From positions 1-21,452 of the forward strand of contig JAIRUY010000095.1 in the NCBI GenBank assembly GCA_031254175.1: DNA of 21,452 nucleotides, read 5' to 3'. The stretch comes from Treponema sp. (GTDB lineage: Bacteria; Spirochaetota; Spirochaetia; Treponematales; Breznakiellaceae). The translations under genes were made by a program, and so were the position numbers. The notes under the pieces are model-generated. The model searched no databases. It saw only the letters and a program-made list of their open reading frames with translations, and was not told the DNA's origin. Positions 5,963 to 14,900 of this stretch are shown here, piece by piece (within the stretch, counting starts at the first letter, position 1; each line of letters starts with the position of its first letter).

Positions 5963-8119
5963 TTGGCAGAGGCTAAAAAAAACGCTGCGGCTCCAAATAT
6001 TTTTATTTTAATTTTATCATATTGCATCATCACCACAGTCTACACCGCCGCTTTCTATACCGAACAGACGTTGCCCCGGCTGGGATTGAATCTTCTGGTG
6101 CTCCTGCTCTACGTCATTTTTGAGCGAAGTCCGCTTGGTGTCCGGGCAACGGCCTTTCTGTCCCCAACTTTTATGGCCGCTGTAATAATAGCCGGAGCCA
6201 TTATTTTAGATGGAGACATACTGGTCTTCACCTATTTATGCTGTATCGCCATTATCGCATTGACGTACTTTGATGATCTCTCTCTTAAAATGCACATCGC
6301 GGCAGTCGGTGTGAGTCTGGCTGTCATTATTGTACTGGGAATCACTGTTAAAACGGCGGAAGGGCTGCCGTTTGTAAGCTTGATGGGAAAATCCTTCTCT
6401 GGTATTCAAAATGCCATTTTCTTCCTGGCCTATGCTGCCCTTGTTCTTTTGATCTACACTTTCGGCGCATCTTATATAAAAAATCTGCAAGCCTTAACAG
6501 AAGCAAAAGACGCGGCTGACCTAGCCACTCGGGCAAAAAGCGAATTCCTGGCCAATATGAGTCATGAGATCCGCACACCAATGAACGGGATTATTGGTAT
6601 GACAAAGATTGGCCTTTCATCCGGCGAACCCGGCCGAATGAAAGAATGTCTCACTAAAATAGACGGCGCATCCAACCACCTCCTGAATATCATTAACGAC
6701 ATTCTTGACATGTCAAAAATAGAAGCCGGGAAATTCAGCCTTTCAGAAAGTGAGTTCGATTTCCATAAAATGATTTCACAGGCGATAAATGTTAATAAAT
6801 TCCGCATTGACGATAAAAAGCAGAACTTTAATGTATATATAAGCGAGGAGATACCTTCATATCTTTATGGAGACGATCAGCGTCTGGCACAGGTTGTTAC
6901 GAACCTGTTAAGTAATGCGGTAAAATTTACGCCCGAAAACGGAACGATTACATTTGATGCCCGCCTTGATCAAAACGATACTTGCATCAACAACGCCGCA
7001 GACAAGTGCATGATTAAAATTTCCGTCACCGATACAGGTATTGGAATGAGTCCGGAACAGCAGGTAAATTTATTCACATCGTTCCAGCAGGCGGAGACCA
7101 GCATATCACGAAAATTCGGCGGAACCGGCCTGGGACTTGCGATCTCAAAAAAAATTGTGGAAATGATGGGCGGAAAAATATGGATCGAATCTGAGCTTGG
7201 GAAAGGCGCTGTTTTCACATTTACGGCACAGTTAAAACGAATCTCCTGCCGGAAAGATGCAAAAACAGTTCAAGAAGAGGCCGTAGACCGCTTCGAAGGC
7301 CGTTGTATTCTGCTTGCGGAGGATGTGGAACTCAACCGTGAAATCGTCATGGCGTTATTGGAACCAACTCTCATTGCGATAGATTGCGCGGAAAATGGCC
7401 GTGAAGCTCTCGAAATGTTTGCGGCAGAACCCGGCAAATATGATTTGATCCTTATGGATATGCAGATGCCCGAAATGGACGGGCTGGAAGCGACACGCAG
7501 GATCCGCGCATTAAACATACCAAACGCAAAAAATATTCCTATCATCGCAATGACAGCAAATGCTTTCCGGGAAGATATCGCAAAGTGTTTGGATGCAGGC
7601 ATGAACGGGCACATAGGAAAGCCGCTGGACTTTGACAATGTGTTGAACAAACTCAGGTCATACCTTTTACTCAGCGCGCATCATGGAGCGGGCCTAGTAT
7701 GGGACAAAAAATATGAACTGGGAAACAGCGAAGTGGACAGACAGCACAAGAGCATGTACGAGATGGTAAACAACATCATAAGACAGTGTGAACAGGGCCA
7801 AGCTTCAGAGATTATCAAGGAGGCTTTGGACTTTTTAGTGGGTTATACCGAACATCATTTTTACAGCGAAGAAACTCTGCAGCGTGAAATCGGTTATCCT
7901 GACTATGAGAATCACAGACAGATGCACGAAGGTTTTAAAGCCATAGTCGGTAACCTTGTGCAGAGTTACGCTCAGGAAGGTTCGTCAGATTCGTTGATTA
8001 ACAGCATCCGCAATAAAGTGATCGACTGGCTGATAAATCATATACAAAGCGAAGACATGAAGATCGCCGGCTATATTCACAGGCAAGGGGAAAAACAGCA
8101 TACCAATAATGGCACATAA
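5963..8119 (+). CDS. Membrane hybrid histidine kinase: HisKA, HATPase, REC, hemerythrin
   Basis: 718 residues from this TTG. Six transmembrane segments (roughly 13-31, 38-54, 64-82, 86-102, 109-127, 148-167) lead into a coiled linker. HisKA has phospho-acceptor His201 in MSHEIRTPMNG. The ATPase domain has NLLSNAVKFTP (about 314), DTGIGMS (about 357) and FGGTGLGLA (about 386). The receiver domain has the acceptor Asp499 in LILMDMQMP. The tail, from about residue 578, is a bacteriohemerythrin with all seven di-iron ligands: His595, His632, Glu636, His651, His655, His693 and Asp698. Hemerythrins bind O2, so oxygen or redox input is inferred. The start is uncertain: no ribosome site precedes 5963, whereas AGGGGAGG (5921-5928) points to a CTG at 5939 in the same frame, adding LGFIRKYL. 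The 3' end meets the ABC permease gene tail to tail, 2 nt apart. Confidence 0.92.
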   Translation: MAEAKKNAAAPNIFILILSYCIITTVYTAAFYTEQTLPRLGLNLLVLLLYVIFERSPLGVRATAFLSPTFMAAVIIAGAIILDGDILVFTYLCCIAIIALTYFDDLSLKMHIAAVGVSLAVIIVLGITVKTAEGLPFVSLMGKSFSGIQNAIFFLAYAALVLLIYTFGASYIKNLQALTEAKDAADLATRAKSEFLANMSHEIRTPMNGIIGMTKIGLSSGEPGRMKECLTKIDGASNHLLNIINDILDMSKIEAGKFSLSESEFDFHKMISQAINVNKFRIDDKKQNFNVYISEEIPSYLYGDDQRLAQVVTNLLSNAVKFTPENGTITFDARLDQNDTCINNAADKCMIKISVTDTGIGMSPEQQVNLFTSFQQAETSISRKFGGTGLGLAISKKIVEMMGGKIWIESELGKGAVFTFTAQLKRISCRKDAKTVQEEAVDRFEGRCILLAEDVELNREIVMALLEPTLIAIDCAENGREALEMFAAEPGKYDLILMDMQMPEMDGLEATRRIRALNIPNAKNIPIIAMTANAFREDIAKCLDAGMNGHIGKPLDFDNVLNKLRSYLLLSAHHGAGLVWDKKYELGNSEVDRQHKSMYEMVNNIIRQCEQGQASEIIKEALDFLVGYTEHHFYSEETLQREIGYPDYENHRQMHEGFKAIVGNLVQSYAQEGSSDSLINSIRNKVIDWLINHIQSEDMKIAGYIHRQGEKQHTNNGT

Positions 8120-8121
8120 CT

Positions 8122-8952
8122 TTATTTTAATGCTTTAAAAGCGGAAAACCCCAAAAACACAACACCGGCTATGATTACAGTCATTGCCCCGATTGGCAAA
8201 TCTAAAATCCAGCCTGACAAAACCCCCGCTATTGAAAAAAATGCGGAAAACAGGCAGCTTGCAAACATCATGCCTCCAAGGCTGCGCGAGAAAACACTTG
8301 CGCTGCCTGCAGGAAGCGTAAGCATGGCAATTACCATCACAATACCCACAAAGGTTTGAAGCAATACAATGGCAACCGCAGTCAATCCAAGAAGAATCAG
8401 AAATACTTTTCCTACGGGCACACCTCTTGTACGCGCGAATTCTTCATCAAAAGAGGAGGCTTCAATCTGCGCATAAAACCGCCTGGCAAGGATAATAACT
8501 ATTACGTCCAGAATACCCAAAAAAATTAAATCCCTGTTTGATATAAGCAATATGTTTCCAAAAAGCCATGTTGAAGGGTCGGCATACCCAGGAGTTTTTG
8601 CCATAAAAAGAACCCCAAGGCTCATTCCAATAACCCATATCGCATTTATTACAGTATCTTCCCTCTGTTTCGCTTTCATGGATACAAGTCCGACAATAAT
8701 AGCAGATAACACAGCAAAGACAAGCGCGCCGGCAAGAGGCGATACGGAGAAAAACCGCGATGAAAGGAACAGCGCAAGTCCTATTCCGCCAAGCACAGCA
8801 TGGGAAACAGCACCGGCAAGACTTCCTATCCGGCGTACCGTAACAAGAGAACCAAGTATTCCGAAAAGCAGCGATGATAAAACCCCTGCAAACAGGGCAT
8901 TTCGCAAAAACGGAAAATTGGCGCTAAACAGGGCTTCAAAAAAACTATGCAT
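8122..8952 (-). CDS. Metal ABC transporter permease (ZnuB/TroC-type)
   Basis: Membrane subunit of an ABC-3 family importer for Zn or Mn, 276 residues, normal for the family. Eight to nine hydrophobic segments are visible. Family features include the early FAGVLSSLLFGILGSLVTVRR-type region, SHAVLGGIGLALF, where the coupling helix and a metal-passing His are expected, and FVGIVMVIAMLTLPAGSA near the C-terminus. The frame is open to 9150, but the 66 extra residues lie inside the ATPase gene and are not membrane-like. ATG 8952 has AAAGGA about 10 nt upstream and begins the conserved MHSFFEALF. It starts 7 nt after the ATPase stop. Which metal is carried cannot be read from the permease. Confidence 0.93.
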   Translation of the reverse strand: MHSFFEALFSANFPFLRNALFAGVLSSLLFGILGSLVTVRRIGSLAGAVSHAVLGGIGLALFLSSRFFSVSPLAGALVFAVLSAIIVGLVSMKAKQREDTVINAIWVIGMSLGVLFMAKTPGYADPSTWLFGNILLISNRDLIFLGILDVIVIILARRFYAQIEASSFDEEFARTRGVPVGKVFLILLGLTAVAIVLLQTFVGIVMVIAMLTLPAGSASVFSRSLGGMMFASCLFSAFFSIAGVLSGWILDLPIGAMTVIIAGVVFLGFSAFKALK

Positions 8953-8959
8953 TAATATA

Positions 8960-9763
8960 TTATCCTTTGCAGCAGTCATCGGCGGGAATAATCTCGCCAT
9001 GCAGCACCCGTGCCTGCCTGCCGGAAATTGCGTTTCCGCGGCAGACAGAAGCGTCTTCTTTCGTCCGGTGCTGGACGACTTTGTAACTGTCCCCAAGACA
9101 CAACACCCTGTCTGTAAGAGATGTAACAAATTCAGTGTCATGCGTAACAATAAGTATTGTTATCCTGCCCTTGCAGGAACCAAGCGTTTCATACAAGCGT
9201 GTTTCGCTCTCATGGTCCATGTTGGCAGTCGGCTCGTCCAGCACAAGAAGATCTGGATTGGCAGCTAACGCACGTGCGACAAGAGCCCTGCGTCTCTGGC
9301 CGCCGGAAAGCGAGCGGTAGGATCTTGCGCCAAGATCAGAAATGCCGGTTATTTCCATTGCATCTGTGACAGCGTCATTTTCCCTCACAGAACCGGCATA
9401 TCTTTTGAAAGGACGCAATAATCCCATTCTGACAATATTACGCACTGTTATCGGGAACATATAATCAACAGGCATCTGCTGCGGTACATACGCAAGATTG
9501 CTTTTGTTCTTTTTGCTGCCGCAAGCCTTTCCAAAAATCTCAATGTTTCCTGAAACCGGTGTTTCAAGTCCAAAAAGAAGTTTTAACACTGTGGTCTTGC
9601 CTGAACCGTTCGGTCCTACCATTGCAGCAAACTCTCCTCTGTGGATATGAAAGCAAGCTTCTTCAAGAACCTTGACACCTCCTCCGGCTGCAATATCTCC
9701 GTAAGAAAAAGAAACAGAGTCAAACCTGACGGCAATGCCGTTTTGCTCATTGTTATGCGTCAT
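8960..9763 (-). CDS. Metal ABC transporter ATPase (ZnuC/TroB-type)
   Basis: Cytoplasmic ATPase driving the adjacent permease; 267 residues. Walker A is GPNGSGKTT, the Q-loop region is YVPQQMPVDY, the signature is LSGGQRRRALVARALA, Walker B with catalytic Glu is LLVLDEPT, and the switch His is in IVTHD. YVPQQ with VDYMFPITV is characteristic of zinc and manganese ATPases. The C-terminal 40 residues extend past the core and hold Cys and His (VCRG, VLHGE, DDCCKG), which might bind metal; this is speculation. Its ATG overlaps the stop of the binding protein gene by 4 nt (ATGA), so translation is coupled. Confidence 0.94.
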   Translation of the reverse strand: MTHNNEQNGIAVRFDSVSFSYGDIAAGGGVKVLEEACFHIHRGEFAAMVGPNGSGKTTVLKLLFGLETPVSGNIEIFGKACGSKKNKSNLAYVPQQMPVDYMFPITVRNIVRMGLLRPFKRYAGSVRENDAVTDAMEITGISDLGARSYRSLSGGQRRRALVARALAANPDLLVLDEPTANMDHESETRLYETLGSCKGRITILIVTHDTEFVTSLTDRVLCLGDSYKVVQHRTKEDASVCRGNAISGRQARVLHGEIIPADDCCKG

Positions 9764-10683
9764 GGCGCTGCCTTCATCAACGCGCTGCCCATAAGGCGGA
9801 TATTTTCAAGCCAGTTTTCCGCAAGAGGGTCAAGGCTGATTAACTCTGCGTCTACAGCGGCGGCAAGATTTCTTGCCGCATAAACCGGAAATTGAGTCTG
9901 CACAAAAATAACGCCCGACCATTGACCGAGAGCCTGTTCTTCTTTTATTTTTATGATCAAATCATTGAGTACCCTTGGACCGGGTTCTTTGCCGCCGGTT
10001 TCTACTGCCTCCTGATAAATGCCAAACTCGTCAAGAAAATATCCAAAACTCGGATGATAAACAAACACGCTTTTTCCGTTAAGAGGCGCAAGCATGACAC
10101 TTAAATTGTCAAATTCATTATCAATCTCAATGATCAGATTTTCATACCGTTCCTGATAATAACTTTCATTACTGCTATCAAGCAAAGAAAGAGTATCCTT
10201 TATATGTCCTGCAAGTATTTTTGCCGGCTCACGGCCAAGCCATGTATGCCGGTCAATTTCTATTGATAAACGGGTATTTCCATCATGATCATGGTCTTCC
10301 ATGAATCTAAACTTCACTCCCTCTGTGCCGTCAATTATCAGCAAATCAGGAAAAAGAGAGATTACTTTTGGAAACAGGCTGATTTCAAATTCAGCGCCTG
10401 AAAGTATCCAAGCGCTTGCCCCGGACAGGGCCTTTATCTGTCTGGGAGTTGGTTCGTAATTATGAGGGTTTTGTCCTGAACCTGCAAGTATCATGGTGCG
10501 GGTATTGTCTCCCGCTATCTGCGAAACAAACCAACTTTGAGGCGGAATGCTGACAGCGATTAAAATCCCTTCCTGCTGCGCTTGCCTTGCGCATGATACA
10601 GATACGATAATAACTATAATCATAAAAAATACCGCACAGAGACGCAGAGGCAAAAAGGTAAGATGTACAGATTTTTTAAACAT
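9760..10683 (-). CDS. Metal-binding lipoprotein of the ABC importer (ZnuA/TroA-type)
   Basis: Cluster A-1 substrate-binding protein, 307 residues, that captures a divalent metal outside the inner membrane and delivers it to the permease. A hydrophobic signal (about 12-30) ends in SVSC, so Cys31 is probably lipidated. Expected metal ligands are His74 (NPHNYEP), His146 (DRHTWLG), His210 (YHPSFGYF) and Asp285 (SLDPLAENW). There is a short acidic His loop, EDHDHDG (129-135). ZnuA proteins have longer His loops, so zinc is favoured but manganese remains possible. The ATG lies 8 nt inside the aldo/keto reductase gene and has only a weak ribosome site, suggesting coupling. It overlaps the ATPase gene by 4 nt. 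Confidence 0.92.
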   Translation of the reverse strand: MFKKSVHLTFLPLRLCAVFFMIIVIIVSVSCARQAQQEGILIAVSIPPQSWFVSQIAGDNTRTMILAGSGQNPHNYEPTPRQIKALSGASAWILSGAEFEISLFPKVISLFPDLLIIDGTEGVKFRFMEDHDHDGNTRLSIEIDRHTWLGREPAKILAGHIKDTLSLLDSSNESYYQERYENLIIEIDNEFDNLSVMLAPLNGKSVFVYHPSFGYFLDEFGIYQEAVETGGKEPGPRVLNDLIIKIKEEQALGQWSGVIFVQTQFPVYAARNLAAAVDAELISLDPLAENWLENIRLMGSALMKAAP

Positions 10684-11908
10684 CTTTCTTTTTCCGCTTT
10701 TTCCCCATGTAAAAGCGCATCCCTATTCCTATGCATCTTACCCACCAGGGTTCCATCTTCCTTCTGACTTTACTGAGTTCTTTCAAAATGGGAATTTTCT
10801 GGGGACAAAGAAGTTCGCACTTGCCGCATTTGTTACACAAACACGGACCGCTTCCCGTCTCGGATGTAAAGCCTGTACTTGTAATATATTGCTTCATCCC
10901 TTCCACATAACCATGAGAATAAATCACATTATACGCGGAAAAAGATCCCGGAATATTAACTCCAAAGGGACATGGTAAACAATAATTGCATCCCGTACAA
11001 TTTATTTTACAGGAACGGTTTATGGACTTGAGAACTGACGCGTACACATCCTTGTGTTTATCTGTCAACATACCGGCTTCGGAGGCACCGGCCAAGCGGA
11101 GATTCTCTTCAAGCTGATCCATGTTCCCCATGCCGGAAAGAACAGTTGTCACTTCTTCCTGATCCCAGACCCAATTAAGCGCCCAGCCTGCAGGCGATAA
11201 ATCAGCGGGGCCGCCTTGTTGTGTATGGCAGGCTTCCTTAAAAATTTTTACAGCCTCTTTTGGGAGTCCTGCTGCAAGTTTTCCGCCAAGCAGAGGCTCC
11301 ATTGTTATTACAGTCATTTTGGCGGCAGCAGCACGAAGGCCTTTTACGCCCGCCTGGAAATTTTCGTCCGAATAATTGTATTGAATAAGACAAAAGTCCC
11401 AATCGTAATCATCTATAATTTTCAGGAACTCATATCCGGGCCCATGAAATGAAAAACCAATCTGCTTTATCTGTCCCGATTTTTTTTTCTGATCGATCCA
11501 ATTTTCAATTCCTAAAGCTTTTAATTGATTCCATTGATCCATATCTGTAATCATGTGCATCATATAATAATCAATATAATCAGTTTTAAGCCGTTCAAGA
11601 GACTGGTTAAAATATTTATCAAAATCAACACGGCTTTCTTCAGCGCTGACCTGCGTGCCTTTAAACAGCACAAGAGGCAGTTTTGTCGCTATAAAAACCT
11701 TATCCCGAACATTGTTCTTGTCTAAAATTGTACCAAGAACTCTTTCGTTGCCGGGATAAATCCAAGCGGTATCAAAGTAATTAACGCCCTTTTCAATGGA
11801 GCGCATTACCAACTCTTCCGCTTTGGAAAAAATCTTCGGGAAACGCATACAACCGAAGCCAAGGACAGAAAGTTTGTTCCCTGATTTTCTGTCAATGCGG
11901 TACTGCAA
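10676..11908 (-). CDS. Aldo/keto reductase with C-terminal 4Fe-4S ferredoxin-like domain
   Basis: 410 residues. Residues 1-290 are an aldo/keto reductase barrel with the tetrad Asp46, Tyr51 (DTAWIYPG), Lys76 (ATKLP) and His118 (MMHM). Residues 300-370 hold cysteines for one or two clusters: Cys304-x2-Cys307-x2-Cys310-x2-Cys313 followed by Pro, and Cys358-x2-Cys361-x2-Cys364-x3-Cys368 followed by Pro. This architecture is common in anaerobes as a predicted oxidoreductase; the substrate is unknown. The C-terminus is very basic (KKRKKK). The TTG start at 11908 is supported by GGGGA about 9 nt upstream, formed by the last codons and stop of rpoC. Only 5 nt separate it from rpoC, with no terminator, so it is probably read from the polymerase operon. 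Its end overlaps the metal-binding lipoprotein gene by 8 nt. Confidence 0.92.
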   Translation of the reverse strand: MQYRIDRKSGNKLSVLGFGCMRFPKIFSKAEELVMRSIEKGVNYFDTAWIYPGNERVLGTILDKNNVRDKVFIATKLPLVLFKGTQVSAEESRVDFDKYFNQSLERLKTDYIDYYMMHMITDMDQWNQLKALGIENWIDQKKKSGQIKQIGFSFHGPGYEFLKIIDDYDWDFCLIQYNYSDENFQAGVKGLRAAAAKMTVITMEPLLGGKLAAGLPKEAVKIFKEACHTQQGGPADLSPAGWALNWVWDQEEVTTVLSGMGNMDQLEENLRLAGASEAGMLTDKHKDVYASVLKSINRSCKINCTGCNYCLPCPFGVNIPGSFSAYNVIYSHGYVEGMKQYITSTGFTSETGSGPCLCNKCGKCELLCPQKIPILKELSKVRRKMEPWWVRCIGIGMRFYMGKKRKKKDV

Positions 11909-11913
11909 TTTTA

Positions 11914-14900
11914 CTAATCCCCGGATTCTTCGGCGGTATATTCTTCCTGGGTACGCTCAGCCTCAACAACAACTTCGGCTTCCTGTTTGCGTCTGTCGAT
12001 AATTTCCTGCATGTATTCGTCCAAATCGCGGCTATCCTCATCGAAAAGTTTGATGTTGCGATAACGCTTCATGCCGGTCCCCGCAGGAATTGGGTGGCCA
12101 ATTATGATGTTTTCCTTGAGCCCGCGCAGATAATCGGTTTTTCCCGCTATGGCAGCATTTGTGAGTACTCTGGTTGTTTCCTGAAAACTGGCTGCCGAAA
12201 GGAAGGATTCAATGTTAAGCGCGGCTTTTGTCATTCCCTGGAACATAGGCTGTGCGATTGCCGGCTGTCCGCCTTCGGCAATTACTCTTGCGTTCTCTTC
12301 GTGAAAGCTGTACTTGTCTACAGACTGACCGTAAATAAACTTGGTATCGCCGACTTTTCTGATTTCTACCTTACGCATCATCTGCCTGATAATTACGCCG
12401 ATATGTTTGTCATTTATTGATACGCCCTGCAAACGGTAAACCTGCTGAATCTCGTCCATCAGATAATGCTGAAGTTTGCTTTCTCCCATTATGTAAAGAA
12501 CATCGTGAGGGTTAAACGCACCCATGCACAAAGGTTCTCCGGCATCAATTGTATCACCATCGCGCACCAGGAGCCTTTTGTTTATTGGAATCAAATGTGT
12601 CTCTTCCCTGCCAAAAGCGTCTACCACAGCAATTTTTCGCTTGCCTTTTACAATACCCTGGAAAGAGACAGTCCCGGAAACTTTAGCTAGAATAGCGGGG
12701 GTTTTCGGCTTGCGGGCTTCAAAGAGTTCACTGACACGCGGAAGGCCGGAAGTGATATCCATTGCTTTCGCTGATTCTTTTAATGTTTTGGCTATTGTTC
12801 TGCCCGCACGGATCTTTTCTCCTTCTTCAACCTGAATGTAAGCGCCGCCGGGCAGGAGATAAGAAGCGATTTCATTATCATTGTCGTCAACCAAATAGAT
12901 GCGGGGCTGTTTGCTTTCATGCTGAAACTCTGTTATGCGCTTTTCAACGTTGCCTGTATCTTCATCAATTTCCTCTTTCAGGGTTGATCCAAGAATAATA
13001 TCTTCGTATTTAACAGTTCCGCTTGCTTCGGCAATAATCGGGTCAGAGAATGGGTCGAAAGTAGCAATTGTCCTGTCGGCTTCAACCACAGTTCCTTCCT
13101 GCACTTCAAAATCAGAACCATTTCTTACTTCAATTTTTTGATCCTGCCCGATTAGGTAAAGCCATTCTCCTTCCTTGTTTTTCAGAATCAATGCCAATGC
13201 AATTTCCGGAGAAGTTATCTCTTCTCCTTTGCGTTTGATGATCGCGTCTCCGCGGTTTATTCTTTTTCCGTCTGTTATGAGCAATTTGTCGCCGCTTTCA
13301 ATCTTGTATTGCCTCATCACCTTGTTAATGGTAGCCTGACCGCGGCGTGTAAAGAGCAGGTGCCCGTTATCAAGTTTTACAAAGGTGCCTTTTATATCTT
13401 TTATATATACAGGGTACTTTAATGTAATGCGGCTTTCTTCACTTACTTTGGTCGCAACGCCGCCGATATGGAAGGTACGCATTGTAAGCTGTGTGCCCGG
13501 CTGACCAATCGACTGAGCAGCGATTGTTCCGACTGCCTCGCCGATATCAACCGTACGGTTAGTTGCAAGATTGCGCCCATAACATTTCCGGCAGACTCCG
13601 TATTTTGCTTCACAAGTCAAAACTGTTCTGATGCGCACTGTCTCTACCCCTGCAACATCAATTTCAACCGCGATTTCTTCGGTTATTTCCTCGTTTACGT
13701 CAATAATCAGCTCTCCTGTAATCGGGTGCTTGACCCGTTCAAGAGTAAACCTTCCTATAATACGATCTTTTAACGGCTCAATAATATCTTCTCCGCTCTT
13801 GATTGCCGAATAAGTTATTCCGTTAATGGTTCCACAGTCATCTTCATTTACGACTATATCCTGCGCAATATCTACAAGACGCCGGGTAAGATAACCGGCT
13901 TCGGCGGTTTTAAGGGCTGTATCGGTAAGACCTTTACGGGCGCCGTTAGTTGAAATAAAGAACTCGATAACCGAAAGACCTTCCTTAAAATTGGAACGTA
14001 TGGGAAGTTCGTTAATTTCACCTGAAGGTTTTGCCATAAGGCCGCGCATACCGGCAAGCTGTCTGATCTGGTTACGGCTTCCGCGCGCGCCTGAGTTTGC
14101 CATCATATAAATTGAATTAAAGCCGTCTCTGTCCGATTCAAGCGTTTTCATTGTCAGATTAGTCAGATCTTCATTAGTTTTTGTCCAGATTTCAACAACA
14201 CGGTTGTAACGTTCTTCCTGAGTAATATGTCCCTGACGCCACTGTTTTTGAATCGAATCAACTTCCTTGTTTGCCTTGTCAATCATGTCAGGCTTTTCTT
14301 TTGGAACAACAATGTCATCTACGCCGATAGTCGCTCCGAATATTGTCGAATAACGGTAACCGGTTGATTTTATGGCATCGAGCATCTGCACAGTAATCCA
14401 TGAACCTTTTTCCTTGAAAACATATTCAATCAGGGCGCGCAATTCTTTGTCTTTTAATTCATAATTTATAAACGGAATATTCTTTGGCAATTCTTCGTTA
14501 AAAACAAGCCTTCCCGCGGTAGTAATAACAGTACCGTCATCCTTGACCGGCACAACATTGCCGGCCTTGTCCCAAACCGGAAGTTTTACGGGTTTAAGGC
14601 GGATTTCCGATCCCCAGTCAAGAATTTTTCTTTCCACTGCCATAAGAACTTCTTCAGGGGATGAATAATACGGAATTTTATTCCTTGTTTCGTCTTTGGA
14701 CGAGCCGGGTCTCTTTCCGTTTGACTTAATTCTGGTAAGGAAGTTAATTCCCAAAACCATGTCCTGTGAAGGGAATACAATTGTCTTTCCGTTTGCGGGA
14801 TTGAGCAGGTTTCTGGCGGAAAGCATTAATGTCCAGCATTCCATTTGAGAGGCTTGAGTCAACGGAACGTGAACCGCCATCTGGTCACCGTCAAAATCTG

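Noticed and set aside
8953..9150. 66-residue N-terminal extension of the permease
   Set aside because: It overlaps the ATPase coding sequence and its translation is not membrane-like. ATG 8952 begins the family-typical N-terminus.
8552..9268. 238-residue open frame on the plus strand
   Set aside because: It lies antisense to the permease and ATPase genes, whose family motifs are certain. Its translation has no recognisable domain and no good ribosome site.
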